Shown here piece by piece: positions 17,022-27,533 of a stretch of 64,000 nt of DNA. The first letter of the stretch is position 1. Every line of letters begins with the position of its first letter. The DNA comes from Halegenticoccus soli (GTDB lineage: Archaea > Halobacteriota > Halobacteria > Halobacteriales > Haloferacaceae), in assembly GCF_002844195.1 (NCBI RefSeq), contig NZ_PEND01000001.1, forward strand, positions 62,001 through 126,000, given 5' to 3'. The position numbers and the translations under genes are program-made. The notes under the pieces were generated by a model that saw only the letters and a program-made list of their open reading frames with translations, was not told the origin of the DNA and made no database searches.

Positions 17022-19877
17022 ATGGTTACGGTGACTGGCCCGCCGGAGCGGATGACGGAAAACCGCGACGAGCTCACCCCGATGCTGAGCCAGTACTACG
17101 ATCTCTGCGAGGCGTACGACGACTCCCTGCTCCTGTTTCAGGTCGGCGACTTCTACGAGGCGTTCTGCGAGGCGGCCGAGGAGACCGCCCGCATCTGCGA
17201 GATCACGCTCACGAAGCGCGAGGACAGCACCGGCACGTACCCGATGGCGGGCATCCCGATCGACAACGCCGCGAAGTACGTGGAGCGCCTGCTCGACGCC
17301 GGCTACCGGGTCGCTATCGCCGACCAGGTCGAGGACCCCGAGGAGGCGAGCGGCCTCGTCGACCGCGCGGTCACCCAGATCGTCACCCCCGGCACGATCG
17401 TCGAGGACGAGCTTTTGAGCGCCGGCTCGACGAACTACGTCGCGGCCCTGACGGCGGAGCGCGACGGCTCCGACGGCCCCGACGGCCGCGGAGAGCGAAC
17501 CTACGCCGTCGCCGCCGTCGACGTGTCAACCGGCGAGTGCCTCGTGACCAGCGCCGGCCGGGAGCGGCTCGAAGAGGAGGTAGAGCGGCTCGGGCCGTCG
17601 GAGCTCCTGCGCGGGCCGGAACTCGACGCCGACGCCTTCTCCCCCGACGGGCTAGACTTCGACGCGATGGAGACCGACTACGGCCCCGAGGCGTTCGCCC
17701 TCGACGCCGCCCGCGAACGGCTCGCCGCCTACGTCCCCTCGCCGGAGGCGGTCGTCGACAACGACGCCGAGCTCCGGGCCTGCGGCGCGGTGCTCGCCTA
17801 CGCCGAGTACACGCAGGGCGGCGAACGGCTCGACTACGTCTCTCGCGTCACCCGCTACGATCCCCGCGAGTCGCTGCAGCTGGACGCGACGGCGCTCCGG
17901 AGCCTCGAACTGTTCGAGACGCGGGGCCACGGCGCCGGCCGCGCGCTCGTCGACGTGCTCGACGACACCTCCTGCGCGCTCGGTCGCCGCCTCCTGACGC
18001 GGTGGCTCCGCCGCCCGCTCGTCGACCGCGACCGCATCGAGGCGCGGCTGGACGCCGTCGAGGAGTTCGCGGAGCGGTCGCTCGTCCGCGAGGAGGTGCG
18101 CGACCTCCTGACGGACGTGTACGACGTCGAGCGGCTCATCGGCCGCGTCTCCCGCGGGCGGGCGAACGCCCGCGACCTCCGCGCGCTCAAGACGACGCTC
18201 GACGTGGTTCCTGCCGTGAAAGCGGGGCTGGAGGGCGTCGAGTCGGACGAGCTCCGCGAGCTCCGCGGCGCGCTGGACGAGATGGAGGACGTGCGGGACC
18301 TGATCGGCCGTGCGATCCGACCGGAGCCGCCGATCGAGGTCACCGAGGGCGGCGTCGTCCGCGAGGGGTTCGACGACGAACTCGACTCCCTGCGGGCGAC
18401 CGAGCGGGAGGGCCGCGAGTGGGTCGCGGAGCTGGAGGAAAAAGAGCGGGAGCGGACGGGGATCGACTCGCTGGAGGTGGGCTACAACCAGGTCCACGGC
18501 TACTACATCGAGGTGACGAACCCGAACCTCGACCGCGTCCCCGACGACTACACCCGACGGCAGACGCTGAAGAACTCCGAACGCTTCTACACGCCCGAAC
18601 TGAAGCGACGCGAGGACGAGATCCTGGGCGCGTCAGAGCGCGCGGACAAGCTCGAGTACGACCTGTTCTGCGAGGTCCGGGAGGCCGTCGCCGCTGAGGC
18701 CGACCGGGTGCAGTCGCTCGCCGAGGCGCTGTCGGCACTCGACGTGCTGGCGACGCTCGCCGCCGTCGCGGTCGCGGAGAACTTCGTCCGGCCCGAGTTC
18801 GGGGAGGGCGGCGTTCGCGTCGAGGCCGGCCGCCACCCCGTCGTCGAGCGGACCCAGCCGTCGTTCGTGCCGAACGACGCCGACCTGGGCCCGGGGGAGA
18901 TTGCGATCGTCACCGGCCCGAACATGAGCGGCAAGTCGACGTACATGCGCCAGATCGCGCTGATCGTCGTGCTCGCGCAGGCGGGGAGCTTCGTCCCCGC
19001 CGACGCCGCCCGCCTGCCGATCGTCGACCGGGTGTTCACCCGCGTCGGCGCGAGCGACGACATCGCGGGCGGGCAGTCGACGTTCATGCGGGAGATGAGC
19101 GAACTCACCGACATCCTCCACGCCGCGACCGGGGACTCGCTCGTCCTCCTCGACGAGGTCGGGCGCGGAACGAGCACGACCGACGGCCTCGCCATCGCGC
19201 GGGCGACGACCGAGTTCGTCCACGACGAAGTCGGCGCGTACACGCTCTTCGCGACGCACTACCACGAGCTCACGGCGCTCGCGGACGAGTACGAGCGCGT
19301 GCGCAACCTCCACTTCGCGGCCAGCGGGGACGGCGAATCCGTGACGTTCCTCCACCGGGTCGCGGAGGGCGCCTCCTCGTCGTCGTACGGCGTCGAAGTC
19401 GCCCGGATGGCGGGCGTCCCGGACGCGGTGGTCGAGCGGTCGCGCGAACTCGTCGCGGCGCGGGAGGCGGACGCGGGCGGCACCGCCGGCGCGACGGACG
19501 CGAGCGCCCCGCCGTCGACTGACGTCGGCACCGACGCATCGACGGCCAGCGCGCCGGCCACTGGGCCGGCCGCCGAGCCGCGCCAGACCACGCTGACGAA
19601 CGGCGATCGTCCGGCGGTCGACGGGGACGCGGGTGTCCGCCCCGAGGGCGAAAGTGGCATGCCCGCCCGTCGCCTAGCCGATCCGAACGGCGAGCGAAAC
19701 GGCGCCTCCGCCCCCGCGGGGCTCGACGGACGCGCGGCCGATCCGACCGCGGGGTCGGACGCCGACGCCCTCGCGTCGGTCGCCGCCGACCTGCGGTCGA
19801 TCGACATCGCGCAGACGACGCCGCTGGAGGCGCTCAACGCCCTGAACGAACTCAAAGGAAAGCTCGATGACGGTTAG
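17022..19877 (+). CDS. mutS: DNA mismatch repair protein MutS
   Basis: A 951-residue MutS1. The mismatch-binding Phe-x-Glu is at F44-Y45-E46 in GDFYEAF. The ATPase has Walker [11 protein letters not shown] (631-640), Walker [14 protein letters not shown] and FATHYHEL. After the ATPase there is a roughly 115-residue low-complexity Ala/Thr/Asp stretch before the last helix ([14 protein letters not shown]), longer than usual. MutS detects mispairs and recruits MutL, whose gene overlaps by 11 bp. ATG 17022 is chosen because a CTTATG box lies about 28 bp upstream; TTG 17016 and ATG 17052 are alternatives. Confidence 0.97.
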   Translation: MVTVTGPPERMTENRDELTPMLSQYYDLCEAYDDSLLLFQVGDFYEAFCEAAEETARICEITLTKREDSTGTYPMAGIPIDNAAKYVERLLDAGYRVAIADQVEDPEEASGLVDRAVTQIVTPGTIVEDELLSAGSTNYVAALTAERDGSDGPDGRGERTYAVAAVDVSTGECLVTSAGRERLEEEVERLGPSELLRGPELDADAFSPDGLDFDAMETDYGPEAFALDAARERLAAYVPSPEAVVDNDAELRACGAVLAYAEYTQGGERLDYVSRVTRYDPRESLQLDATALRSLELFETRGHGAGRALVDVLDDTSCALGRRLLTRWLRRPLVDRDRIEARLDAVEEFAERSLVREEVRDLLTDVYDVERLIGRVSRGRANARDLRALKTTLDVVPAVKAGLEGVESDELRELRGALDEMEDVRDLIGRAIRPEPPIEVTEGGVVREGFDDELDSLRATEREGREWVAELEEKERERTGIDSLEVGYNQVHGYYIEVTNPNLDRVPDDYTRRQTLKNSERFYTPELKRREDEILGASERADKLEYDLFCEVREAVAAEADRVQSLAEALSALDVLATLAAVAVAENFVRPEFGEGGVRVEAGRHPVVERTQPSFVPNDADLGPGEIAIVTGPNMSGKSTYMRQIALIVVLAQAGSFVPADAARLPIVDRVFTRVGASDDIAGGQSTFMREMSELTDILHAATGDSLVLLDEVGRGTSTTDGLAIARATTEFVHDEVGAYTLFATHYHELTALADEYERVRNLHFAASGDGESVTFLHRVAEGASSSSYGVEVARMAGVPDAVVERSRELVAAREADAGGTAGATDASAPPSTDVGTDASTASAPATGPAAEPRQTTLTNGDRPAVDGDAGVRPEGESGMPARRLADPNGERNGASAPAGLDGRAADPTAGSDADALASVAADLRSIDIAQTTPLEALNALNELKGKLDDG

Positions 19878-21525
19878 GAAGCTCCCCCCCGACACGATCG
19901 AACGCATCGCCGCCGGCGAGGTGGTGACACGCCCGGCGAGCGTCGTCAAGGAACTGGTGGAAAACAGCCTCGACGCGGGCGCGACCCGCATAGACGTGTC
20001 CGTCGACGGGGACGGGACGGAACGCGTCCGCGTCGCGGACGACGGCCGCGGGATGAGCGAGGCGGACGCCGAACTCGCGGTCGAACACCACACGACGAGC
20101 AAACTCGGCGAGGCGGCGGACATCGAACGGGTCGACACGCTCGGCTTCCGCGGCGAGGCGCTGCCGAGCATCGCGGCGACCGCGACCCTGGAGATCACGA
20201 CCAACGACGGCGACGTCCGCGGCACCCGCGTCCTGGTCGAGGGAGGCGAGAAGTCGGTCCGCCCCGCGGGCCGGGCCGTCGGGACGACCGTCGAGGTGCG
20301 GGACCTCTTTCACAACCGCCCGGCCCGGCGGAAGTCGCTCTCTTCGGCGAAGGCCGAGTTCGGCCGCGTGAGCGACGTCGTCACCCGGTACGCGCTCGCC
20401 CGGCCGGACGTGCACTTTTCGCTGTCGCACGACGGCCGCGAGGTGTTCGCCACGCCCGGGTCGGAAACGTACACGGACGCGGTGCTCGGCGTGTACGACC
20501 GGAGCGTCGCGGGACAGAGCACCGAGATCGACTACCGGTCGACGTTCGACCTCGACGGGCGGGATCGCCCCCTCCGGGTCGAGGGGCTGCTCGTCTACCC
20601 CTCGATCACGCGGGCGACACGGGAGCACGTCTACGCCGCCGTGAACCGGCGGGCGGTCTACGACGCGACGATCCGCCGGGCGACCGTCGCCGGGTACGGG
20701 TCGCTCCTGCCGAGCGGGCGGTACCCCATCGCGGTCGTCTCCGTGTCGCTCCCGCCCGAGGCCGTGGACGCGAACGTCCACCCCGCGAAGGACGAGGTGG
20801 CGTTCGTCGACGAGGACGCCGTCGCCGACGCGGTCGAGCGGGCCGTCGACGAGGCGCTCACGACCGCCGACCTCAGGCGGAGCGCCGAGATCGCGGTCGA
20901 CCTCGACTCGTCGCTCGAAGCCGTCGGGGGCGACTCGCGCTTCGGCGACGTGGCGGTGATCGGCCAGTATCGCGGGCTGTACCTCCTCTGCGAAGCGGAC
21001 GACGACCTGCTCGTCGTCGACCAGCACGCGGCCCACGAGCGGATCAACTACGAGCGCCTCCGCGACGCGCTGCGGGGCGAGGCGGTCGAGTCGCACCCGG
21101 TCGACCCGCCGAAGGCCGTCGCGCTCTCGCCGTCGGAGGCGGCGGTCGTCGAGGACAACCGCGAGACGCTCTCCCGCCTGGGGTTCGAGGTGTCCGCGTT
21201 CGGCGGCCGCGCCTACCGCATCGAGGGCGTCCCCGCGCCGCTCGGCCGCGTCGCCGACGTCGGCTCGTTCCGCGACGCGCTCGACGCGCTGGCGGCCGGC
21301 GAGGATCCGGAGAACGCCCGTGAGGAGCTTCTGAAGGACCTCGCCTGCCACCCCTCTCTGAAGGCCGGCGACGCGCTCGACCGCGAGACGGCGACCGACC
21401 TCGTGGAGCGTCTGGGGGCGTGTGAGCGGCCCTACGCGTGCCCGCACGGCCGGCCGACGGTGCTCTCGATCGGCGAGGAGACGTTCGTCCGGGGGTTCGA
21501 GCGCGAGCACCGCCGGCTGGGCTGA
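19867..21525 (+). CDS. mutL: DNA mismatch repair protein MutL (endonuclease type)
   Basis: A 552-residue MutL. The N-terminal GHKL ATPase shows [20 protein letters not shown] and [12 protein letters not shown]. The C-terminal domain carries the nuclease motif [12 protein letters not shown] at residues 385-396, plus ACPHGRPT near the end, so this is the nicking form found in organisms without MutH. It starts inside the 3' end of mutS, an 11-bp overlap, and is surely co-transcribed with it. Confidence 0.97.
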   Translation: MTVRKLPPDTIERIAAGEVVTRPASVVKELVENSLDAGATRIDVSVDGDGTERVRVADDGRGMSEADAELAVEHHTTSKLGEAADIERVDTLGFRGEALPSIAATATLEITTNDGDVRGTRVLVEGGEKSVRPAGRAVGTTVEVRDLFHNRPARRKSLSSAKAEFGRVSDVVTRYALARPDVHFSLSHDGREVFATPGSETYTDAVLGVYDRSVAGQSTEIDYRSTFDLDGRDRPLRVEGLLVYPSITRATREHVYAAVNRRAVYDATIRRATVAGYGSLLPSGRYPIAVVSVSLPPEAVDANVHPAKDEVAFVDEDAVADAVERAVDEALTTADLRRSAEIAVDLDSSLEAVGGDSRFGDVAVIGQYRGLYLLCEADDDLLVVDQHAAHERINYERLRDALRGEAVESHPVDPPKAVALSPSEAAVVEDNRETLSRLGFEVSAFGGRAYRIEGVPAPLGRVADVGSFRDALDALAAGEDPENAREELLKDLACHPSLKAGDALDRETATDLVERLGACERPYACPHGRPTVLSIGEETFVRGFEREHRRLG

Positions 21526-21597
21526 CGGACGCTCGGTTCCGTTCGCTCCCCGCTACGGGGAAGGGATGGCGAGTACCCCGAGTGTGGTCGGGGGAGG

Positions 21598-22050
21598 TTA
21601 CCACTCCTTGCAGTCGTGACAGACGTAGCGCCCGCCGTCGAGCCACCGCCGCTCGACGCGGGCGTCGCAGGCGTCGCAGGAAGCGCCGTCGGGCGACCAG
21701 GAGAAGGTGGCGTCGGCGGGTTCGACGGCCGCGTCCGCGTCGTCCCCGGACCCCGCGCCCGCAGGTCCGGTCCGCGCGCCCGCGGACGCGAGGGTCTCGT
21801 CCGCGTCGGTTTCGGAGCCCGCGGCGTCGTCCTCGGCTCCGTCGGCCGAATCGACCGCGACGTCGGTCGAATCGCTCGCGGCGGTCGCTTCGGTCCCACC
21901 GGCGACGGTCGAGCTGGACGAGTCGGCCGAATCGGTCGAACTGCCCGATCCGTCGTCGGTCTCGGAGTCGCCGGGTTCGGGGTCGGCGTCGACCTCGCTC
22001 GACGAGGCGCTCGGCCCGAAGAACTCGTCGAGCGACCGATCCCTGCTCAT
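21598..22050 (-). CDS. Acidic protein with C-terminal zinc ribbon
   Basis: A 150-residue protein. MSRDRSLDEFFG is followed by about 95 residues of Ser/Asp/Ala-rich disordered sequence and then a compact C-terminal ribbon: SCDACDARVERRWLDGGRYVCHDCKEW, with two C-x2-C pairs. I recall haloarchaeal DUF7573 proteins with this tail. The function is unknown. A GATAAGAG box at about 22072-22079 lies 25-30 bp before the start. Confidence 0.75.
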   Translation of the reverse strand: MSRDRSLDEFFGPSASSSEVDADPEPGDSETDDGSGSSTDSADSSSSTVAGGTEATAASDSTDVAVDSADGAEDDAAGSETDADETLASAGARTGPAGAGSGDDADAAVEPADATFSWSPDGASCDACDARVERRWLDGGRYVCHDCKEW

Positions 22051-22247
22051 GGAGGGTAGTACCTTCGACGCCTCTTATCGGTGACGACCGCCCGGCGTCC
22101 GGTCGGCCCGACGTCCCGGCTCAGCCCGACGTCTCGAACCGACTCGGCGGATCGAACCGGCTCCGTCCGCGTCGTCGCCTCGGCCGCCGCCTCGATCGCC
22201 GCGGCGAGCATCAACACACAAGTACCCCTCCGTCCGAACTCACCCTC

Positions 22248-22484
22248 ATGGTCAGCGTGCTCGAATTCCTCGCGGAGCTCGTCGGAAGCTCGATCCGGCT
22301 CGGGATCATCTTCGCAACCGAGGTCGTCCTCAACGACCCGCTGTCGGCGATCTCCTTCCTGATCGGCGCGGTCCTGACGGGCTTTTCGGTCCTGTTCTTC
22401 GGCTACCTCGTCGTCGGCGCGGCCGGCGAGTTCCTCGGCAGCCTCATGCCGTCGCCCGGTCGTACGCCGCCGCCGCGAGAGTAA
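22248..22484 (+). CDS. Small two-helix membrane protein
   Basis: A 78-residue protein with two hydrophobic segments (LAELVGSSIRLGIIFATEVV and AISFLIGAVLTGFSVLFFGY) and a short polar tail. The family is not known to me, but codon use is typical. Its last 41 bp overlap the 3' end of the convergent mer gene. Confidence 0.68.
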   Translation: MVSVLEFLAELVGSSIRLGIIFATEVVLNDPLSAISFLIGAVLTGFSVLFFGYLVVGAAGEFLGSLMPSPGRTPPPRE

Positions 22485-23499
22485 TCGCCTCCCCCAGGTC
22501 GGGGCCGAGCGGCGACCCGACCACGACGCCGTCCGCGTGCGCGAGCACCGCGGCCATCCGCTCGCCCACCTCCTCGACGGTGCCGGCCATGCAGAACGCG
22601 TCGACCATGGCGGGCGTCACGAGGTCGAACGCCCCGCGGAACTGGCCGGCGCTGATGCGCTCGCCGATCTCCTTCGCCCGGTCGCGGTCGATCCCGTGGC
22701 GGTCGAGCACCGGCGGGGCGGCCCCCGCGGCGATGAACGCGACCGGCGGACGGGCGGCTTCGCGGGCGGCCTCGGCGTCCTCGGCGACGCTCACGCTCGC
22801 GTAGGCCGCGAGGTCGAACGCGCCGAGCCCGTCCGTCCGGTCCTCCTCTCCGATCTCGACCTGCTCGCGCGCCCACGCGAGGTCGTCGGGGTGCGAGCCG
22901 TTGAACAGCAGGCCGTCGGCGTGCTTCGCGGCCATCCGGCACATGTGCGGCCCCTCGCCGCCGACGTACACCGGGATCTCCCCCGGCGGCTCGTAGTTCA
23001 GCCCGGCGTCGCGCGCCTCGAACGTCCCCTCGCGGGTGACGCGCTCGCCCCGCCAGAGATCCCGGGCGGTCCGAAACGCTTCGAGCACCGGGCGGAGCCC
23101 CCGTTCGCCTTCGAGACCGAGGTTTCGGAGCGTCGAGGGGTCGCCGGGGCCGATCCCGAACACCGCGCGCCCCTCCGACACCTCGGCGAGCGTCGCCACC
23201 TTCGACGCCAGCGTCACCGGGTGCGTCTCGTAGGGGTTGGCGACGCCCGGGCCGAGGCGTATCTCGTCGGTCTCGGCGGCGACGAGCGAGAGGACGGCGA
23301 ACGGGTCGCGGTTGTTGTAGTGACAGCTCGAAAACAGCGCGTCGTACCCGGCCTCCTCGGCCGCGACGCCCAGGTCGACCAGCCGCGACACCGGATGCTC
23401 GGGCGTGATCTCGATCCCGAGCAGCCCTCCCCTTTCGTCGCCCTCGTCCCCTTCGGATCCGCCGTCGGATCGCGCCCCTCGGCCCTCACCGCGGCTCAT
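22444..23499 (-). CDS. mer: F420-dependent methylenetetrahydromethanopterin reductase-like (LLM family)
   Basis: A 351-residue luciferase-like oxidoreductase. Family marks include CHYNNRDPFAVLSLVAAETDEIRLGPGVANPYETHP, FGIGPGD, GEIPVYVGGEGPHMCRMAAKHADG and VVGSPLGPD. Related archaeal enzymes use F420 to reduce a C1-pterin; haloarchaea lack methanogenesis, so the carrier may be a folate. It overlaps cofE by 14 bp, linking it to F420 synthesis. There is an extra charged N-terminus of about 26 residues before LLGIEITPEHP, with no alternative ATG. The 3' end overlaps a convergent membrane-protein gene. Confidence 0.85.
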   Translation of the reverse strand: MSRGEGRGARSDGGSEGDEGDERGGLLGIEITPEHPVSRLVDLGVAAEEAGYDALFSSCHYNNRDPFAVLSLVAAETDEIRLGPGVANPYETHPVTLASKVATLAEVSEGRAVFGIGPGDPSTLRNLGLEGERGLRPVLEAFRTARDLWRGERVTREGTFEARDAGLNYEPPGEIPVYVGGEGPHMCRMAAKHADGLLFNGSHPDDLAWAREQVEIGEEDRTDGLGAFDLAAYASVSVAEDAEAAREAARPPVAFIAAGAAPPVLDRHGIDRDRAKEIGERISAGQFRGAFDLVTPAMVDAFCMAGTVEEVGERMAAVLAHADGVVVGSPLGPDLGEAITLAAAAYDRATA

Positions 23500-24244
23500 A
23501 CGCCCACCCCCTGAGCGCCTGCCGGACGAAGTCGCTCTCCACGTCCCGGAAGTGCGCGTCGCTCCCGGCGTGGTCGCCGAACTCGAAGCCGCGGACGACG
23601 ACGACGGGCGTCCCGCCGTCGCCCTCGCCGGCCACGAGGTTCGCGGCGGCCGCGAGCTCGTCGATCACGTTCTGGACGGTCACGCCCAGTTCCCGCCCGT
23701 CGCGGTCGGTCTCGCCCCGCCAGTCGCGGCTCGCGGGCATACCGGCCCAGCCGATCGCCACGCCGCGCTGGCCGTGGCGGAAGGGGCGACCGCAGGTGTC
23801 GGTGACGATCACCTGGTCGGCGGGGAGCTCCGCGCGGATCCGCCCCGCGCTCTCGCTCGGTCGCCTCGGCAGGAGCAGGAGGTCCGCGCCGGGGACGTTC
23901 GACCGGTCGATGCCGGCGTTGACGCAGACGTGCCCGAAGCGCGTCTCCGTGAGGAGGAAGGGGGCTTCGGTGACGATCTCGGTGCTCTCTTCGAGCACGG
24001 CCTGCGCGAACCGCGGGTCCTTCTCCTCGCCCGTCAGCTCCGAGAGATTCGCGGCGATCTCCCGGGCGCGCGGCCCGGCGGGGAAGTCGTCGAGGTCGGC
24101 GAGCCGACCCTCCGCCTTCGAGACGACGGTGCTCGCGACGCACACCACGTCGTCGGGGCGGAGGTCGACCCGGGCGCGGACCAGCGCGGCGAGGTCGTCG
24201 CCGGGTTCCACCTCCGGGAGGTCGGGTACGGCGAAAAGTTCCAT
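23486..24244 (-). CDS. cofE: Coenzyme F420-0:L-glutamate ligase
   Basis: A 252-residue CofE that adds glutamates to F420-0 with GTP. Visible marks: DDVVCVASTVVSKAEGR, VCVNAGIDRSNVPG, VIVTDTCGRPFRHGQRGVAIGWAGM and the late NLVAGEGDGGTPVVVVRG. It starts at the ATG at 24244, about 28 bp after a T-rich box (24268-24276), and is the first gene of the cofE-mer pair. Confidence 0.93.
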   Translation of the reverse strand: MELFAVPDLPEVEPGDDLAALVRARVDLRPDDVVCVASTVVSKAEGRLADLDDFPAGPRAREIAANLSELTGEEKDPRFAQAVLEESTEIVTEAPFLLTETRFGHVCVNAGIDRSNVPGADLLLLPRRPSESAGRIRAELPADQVIVTDTCGRPFRHGQRGVAIGWAGMPASRDWRGETDRDGRELGVTVQNVIDELAAAANLVAGEGDGGTPVVVVRGFEFGDHAGSDAHFRDVESDFVRQALRGWAYEPR

Positions 24245-24361
24245 GCCGGCGACTCGGCGCGGTCGGTAAAAAAGGACGCCGGTGCTGGTGAATCGGGCCG
24301 GTATCCGGTACGTGGGAGGGGCGAAGCCGACGTGCGCCACCGATCCGAATAGCGGGAGTCG

Positions 24362-24865
24362 CTACCGATCTGATTCCCGGAGGAGCGTCACGCCGACGCT
24401 CCCCTCCTCGACGGTCGCAGTCATCATCGTCGCCTCCTCGGCCGGGTCCGCGCCCGTCGCGCTCCCCGGGTTCAGGATCCGGACGCCCTCGACGGTGTCG
24501 TCCATCGGTTCGTGGGTGTGGCCGGCGACGCCGATCACCTGGTGGCCGCCCTGCTCGGCGACGGTCCCCGCGACCCGCCGCTCGTAGCCCGAGCGGTCGC
24601 CCGTCCCGTGGGTGACGACGAACTCCACGGCCCCGACCTCGACGGTGGCGATCTCGGGCAGGTCGAGGTCCGAGCCGTCCAGGTTGCCGGCGACGGCGGT
24701 GAGGTCCCCGCCGGTCAACTCCTCGACGGTCGACAGCGCCTCCGGCGAGTCGAAATCGCCCGCGTGGATCGCGTGGTCGGCGGCCTCGACGCGCTCGCGG
24801 ACCCACTCGGGGATTTCGGACGCCCGGGAGGGGATGTGCGTGTCGCTGATGATCGCCAGATCCAT
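24362..24865 (-). CDS. YfcE/MJ0936-type metallophosphoesterase
   Basis: A 167-residue calcineurin-like phosphodiesterase. The metal-binding motifs are in order: SDTHIPS, AGDFDSP, VAGNLDG, THGTGDRSG and GHTHEP. Such enzymes hydrolyse phosphodiesters with Mn2+ or Ni2+; the substrate in the cell is unknown. The ATG at 24865 starts right at the first strand (MDLAIISDTH). It is divergent from the NUDIX fusion gene. Confidence 0.9.
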   Translation of the reverse strand: MDLAIISDTHIPSRASEIPEWVRERVEAADHAIHAGDFDSPEALSTVEELTGGDLTAVAGNLDGSDLDLPEIATVEVGAVEFVVTHGTGDRSGYERRVAGTVAEQGGHQVIGVAGHTHEPMDDTVEGVRILNPGSATGADPAEEATMMTATVEEGSVGVTLLRESDR

Positions 24866-24932
24866 GCCGGAACGTGGGACGCGACCGCAAAAGCCGTTGT
24901 GCCCGCCCGCGTAGGCAGAACCGATCCGAACC

Positions 24933-26267
24933 GTGTCCCGAACGCACGTCGTCACCGCGTTCCTCCGCCACCGCGGCGAGGTGCTCCTCGTCCGCCGGAG
25001 CGACGCGGTCGGTACCTACGCCGGCATGTGGGGCGGCGTCTCCGGGTACGTCGAAGGCGACCCCGAGGGCGCGCTCGCGGACGCCCGCAGGGAGATCACG
25101 GAGGAGGTCGGCATCGCCGACGCGTCGCTGGTCCGCGCGGGCGATCCCCTGGCGGTCGACGACGGCGACCGCGAGTGGACCATCCACCCGTTCCTGTTCG
25201 CGGTCGAAACGCGCGCGGTCGAACCGAACGAGGAACTCGCGGACTGGGAGTGGACCGACCCGACGGCCGTCCTCGACCGCGAAACCGTCCCCGCGCTCTG
25301 GGAGGCGTACCGTCGCGTCGCGCCGACGGTCGAGTCCGTTCGGGAGGACGATGAGCACGGTTCGGCGTACGTCTCGGTGCGGGCGCTGGAAGTCCTGCGG
25401 GACGAGGCGGCCGCCGTCGCGGCTGGCGCGAACGCGTGCGGCGGCGGAACCGCCGACGGCGACAGCGACGGCGGCGGGAGCAACGACGGCGACAGCGATG
25501 ACGACGGACACGACACCGCCGGCTGGGAGCGCGTCGCCGCCGTCGCCCGCGACCTTCGGGACGCCCGTCCGGGGATGGCCGCGCTGGCGAACCGCGTGAA
25601 CCGCGCGATGTTCGAGGCCGGGAGAACGGCCGAGAGCGTCCGCGACGCCGCGCGGGAGGGCACCGCCGACGCGCTGGCGGCAGACGGCGAGGCGGCCGCG
25701 AACGCCGCGGACCTGCTCGCCGGCGTCGAGGGGGCCGTCGCGACGCTCTCGCGCTCCGGGACGGTGACCGACGCGCTCTCGCGGACCGACCTCCCTCTCG
25801 TCGTCGCCGAGTCGCGTCCGGGCGGCGAGGGCGTCGGCGTCGCCGAGCGGTTCGCCGCGGTGGGTCGCGACGCGACGCTGACGACGGACGCCGCGCTCGC
25901 GCACGTCGCCGCCGAACGCGACGTCGCGGCCGCGGTCGTCGGCGCGGACGCGGTCCTGCCGGACGGGAGCGTCGCGAACAAGGTCGGCACGCGGGCGCTG
26001 GCGCTCGCCGCCGCGCGGGAGGGGTTTCCGCTCTACGTCGTCGCCGCCGCGGACAAGATCAGCTCCGAGGGGGTGTTTCACCCCGAACCGCGCGATGCGG
26101 CGGAGGTGTACGACGGGGACGCGCCGGTGTCGGTCGAGAACCCGCTGTTCGACCGGACGCCCGGGGATCTGGTCGCGGGCGTCGTCACCGAGCGGGGGGT
26201 GCTGGACGGCGGCGACGTGGAGGCGCTGGCTGCGGAGCACCGGAAGCGGGCGAACTGGGACGGTTGA
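24933..26267 (+). CDS. NUDIX - eIF2B/ribose-bisphosphate isomerase-like fusion
   Basis: A 444-residue two-domain protein. Residues 1-150 are a NUDIX domain with ARREITEEVGI, but the usual Gly-x5-Glu start is altered (GYVEGDPEGA). A Gly/Asp/Ser-rich linker of about 35 residues follows. Residues about 200-444 resemble the eIF2B-alpha/MtnA/ribose-1,5-bisphosphate isomerase family, with VVGADAVLPDGSVANKVGTRALALAA and the DKISSEG tail. The NUDIX part could hydrolyse a nucleotide and the second part isomerise a sugar phosphate; that link is inferred. GTG 24933 is the start. Confidence 0.82.
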   Translation: MSRTHVVTAFLRHRGEVLLVRRSDAVGTYAGMWGGVSGYVEGDPEGALADARREITEEVGIADASLVRAGDPLAVDDGDREWTIHPFLFAVETRAVEPNEELADWEWTDPTAVLDRETVPALWEAYRRVAPTVESVREDDEHGSAYVSVRALEVLRDEAAAVAAGANACGGGTADGDSDGGGSNDGDSDDDGHDTAGWERVAAVARDLRDARPGMAALANRVNRAMFEAGRTAESVRDAAREGTADALAADGEAAANAADLLAGVEGAVATLSRSGTVTDALSRTDLPLVVAESRPGGEGVGVAERFAAVGRDATLTTDAALAHVAAERDVAAAVVGADAVLPDGSVANKVGTRALALAAAREGFPLYVVAAADKISSEGVFHPEPRDAAEVYDGDAPVSVENPLFDRTPGDLVAGVVTERGVLDGGDVEALAAEHRKRANWDG

Positions 26268-26330
26268 CGGTTCCTACAGGTACGAGTATCACGACACTCC
26301 GCAGAATCTACCGAACGGCACTCGAAAACG

Positions 26331-26337
26331 CTTTTTG
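26331..26337 (+). promoter_or_regulatory. TATA-like box for the box C/D sRNA
   Basis: CTTTTTG, flanked by A-rich sequence (GAAAACG), lies 25-30 bp before the terminal stem of the guide RNA at 26362. The spacing fits an archaeal promoter with transcription starting at the RNA's 5' end. Confidence 0.6.
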
Positions 26338-26361
26338 CCGCTCCGATCAGAGGATACGCAC

Positions 26362-26425
26362 GGTGGCGATGAGGAAAGTTACCCCCTCTGAGCCCCTTGT
26401 GATGAGGGACGCAGGCCGAGCCACC
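26362..26425 (+). ncRNA. Box C/D guide sRNA, predicted 23S rRNA helix 69 2'-O-methylation guide
   Basis: All parts are in order: terminal stem GGTGGC (26362-26367) pairs with GCCACC (26420-26425); box C GCGATGA (26366-26372, one change from RUGAUGA); box D' CTGA (26388-26391); box C' GTGATGA (26399-26405, perfect); box D CCGA (26416-26419, one change from CUGA). The guide AGTTACCCCC (26377-26386) is complementary to GGGGGUAACU, which I recall as helix 69 of haloarchaeal 23S rRNA. The fifth base upstream of D' faces the G that corresponds to the methylated Gm1950 of Haloarcula. The second guide, GGGACGCAGG, has no target I can name. It sits in the 291-bp gap between the NUDIX fusion and the dehydrogenase. 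Confidence 0.85.
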
Positions 26426-26531
26426 ACCCTGAACGTCGGATAGCGACAGCTACGGTTCTGCCGCTTCGTCTTCACTCCGCCGGAGCCCTCGTGACGAGAC
26501 TTCTCCCGAGCCGCGCGCCTCGAAAGATTGA

Positions 26532-27485
<954 letters not shown>

Positions 27486-27533
27486 GGGAAGTGACGAACG
27501 CGGCGGTGTGAGCCCCCCGGTTACGCGGTCGAC

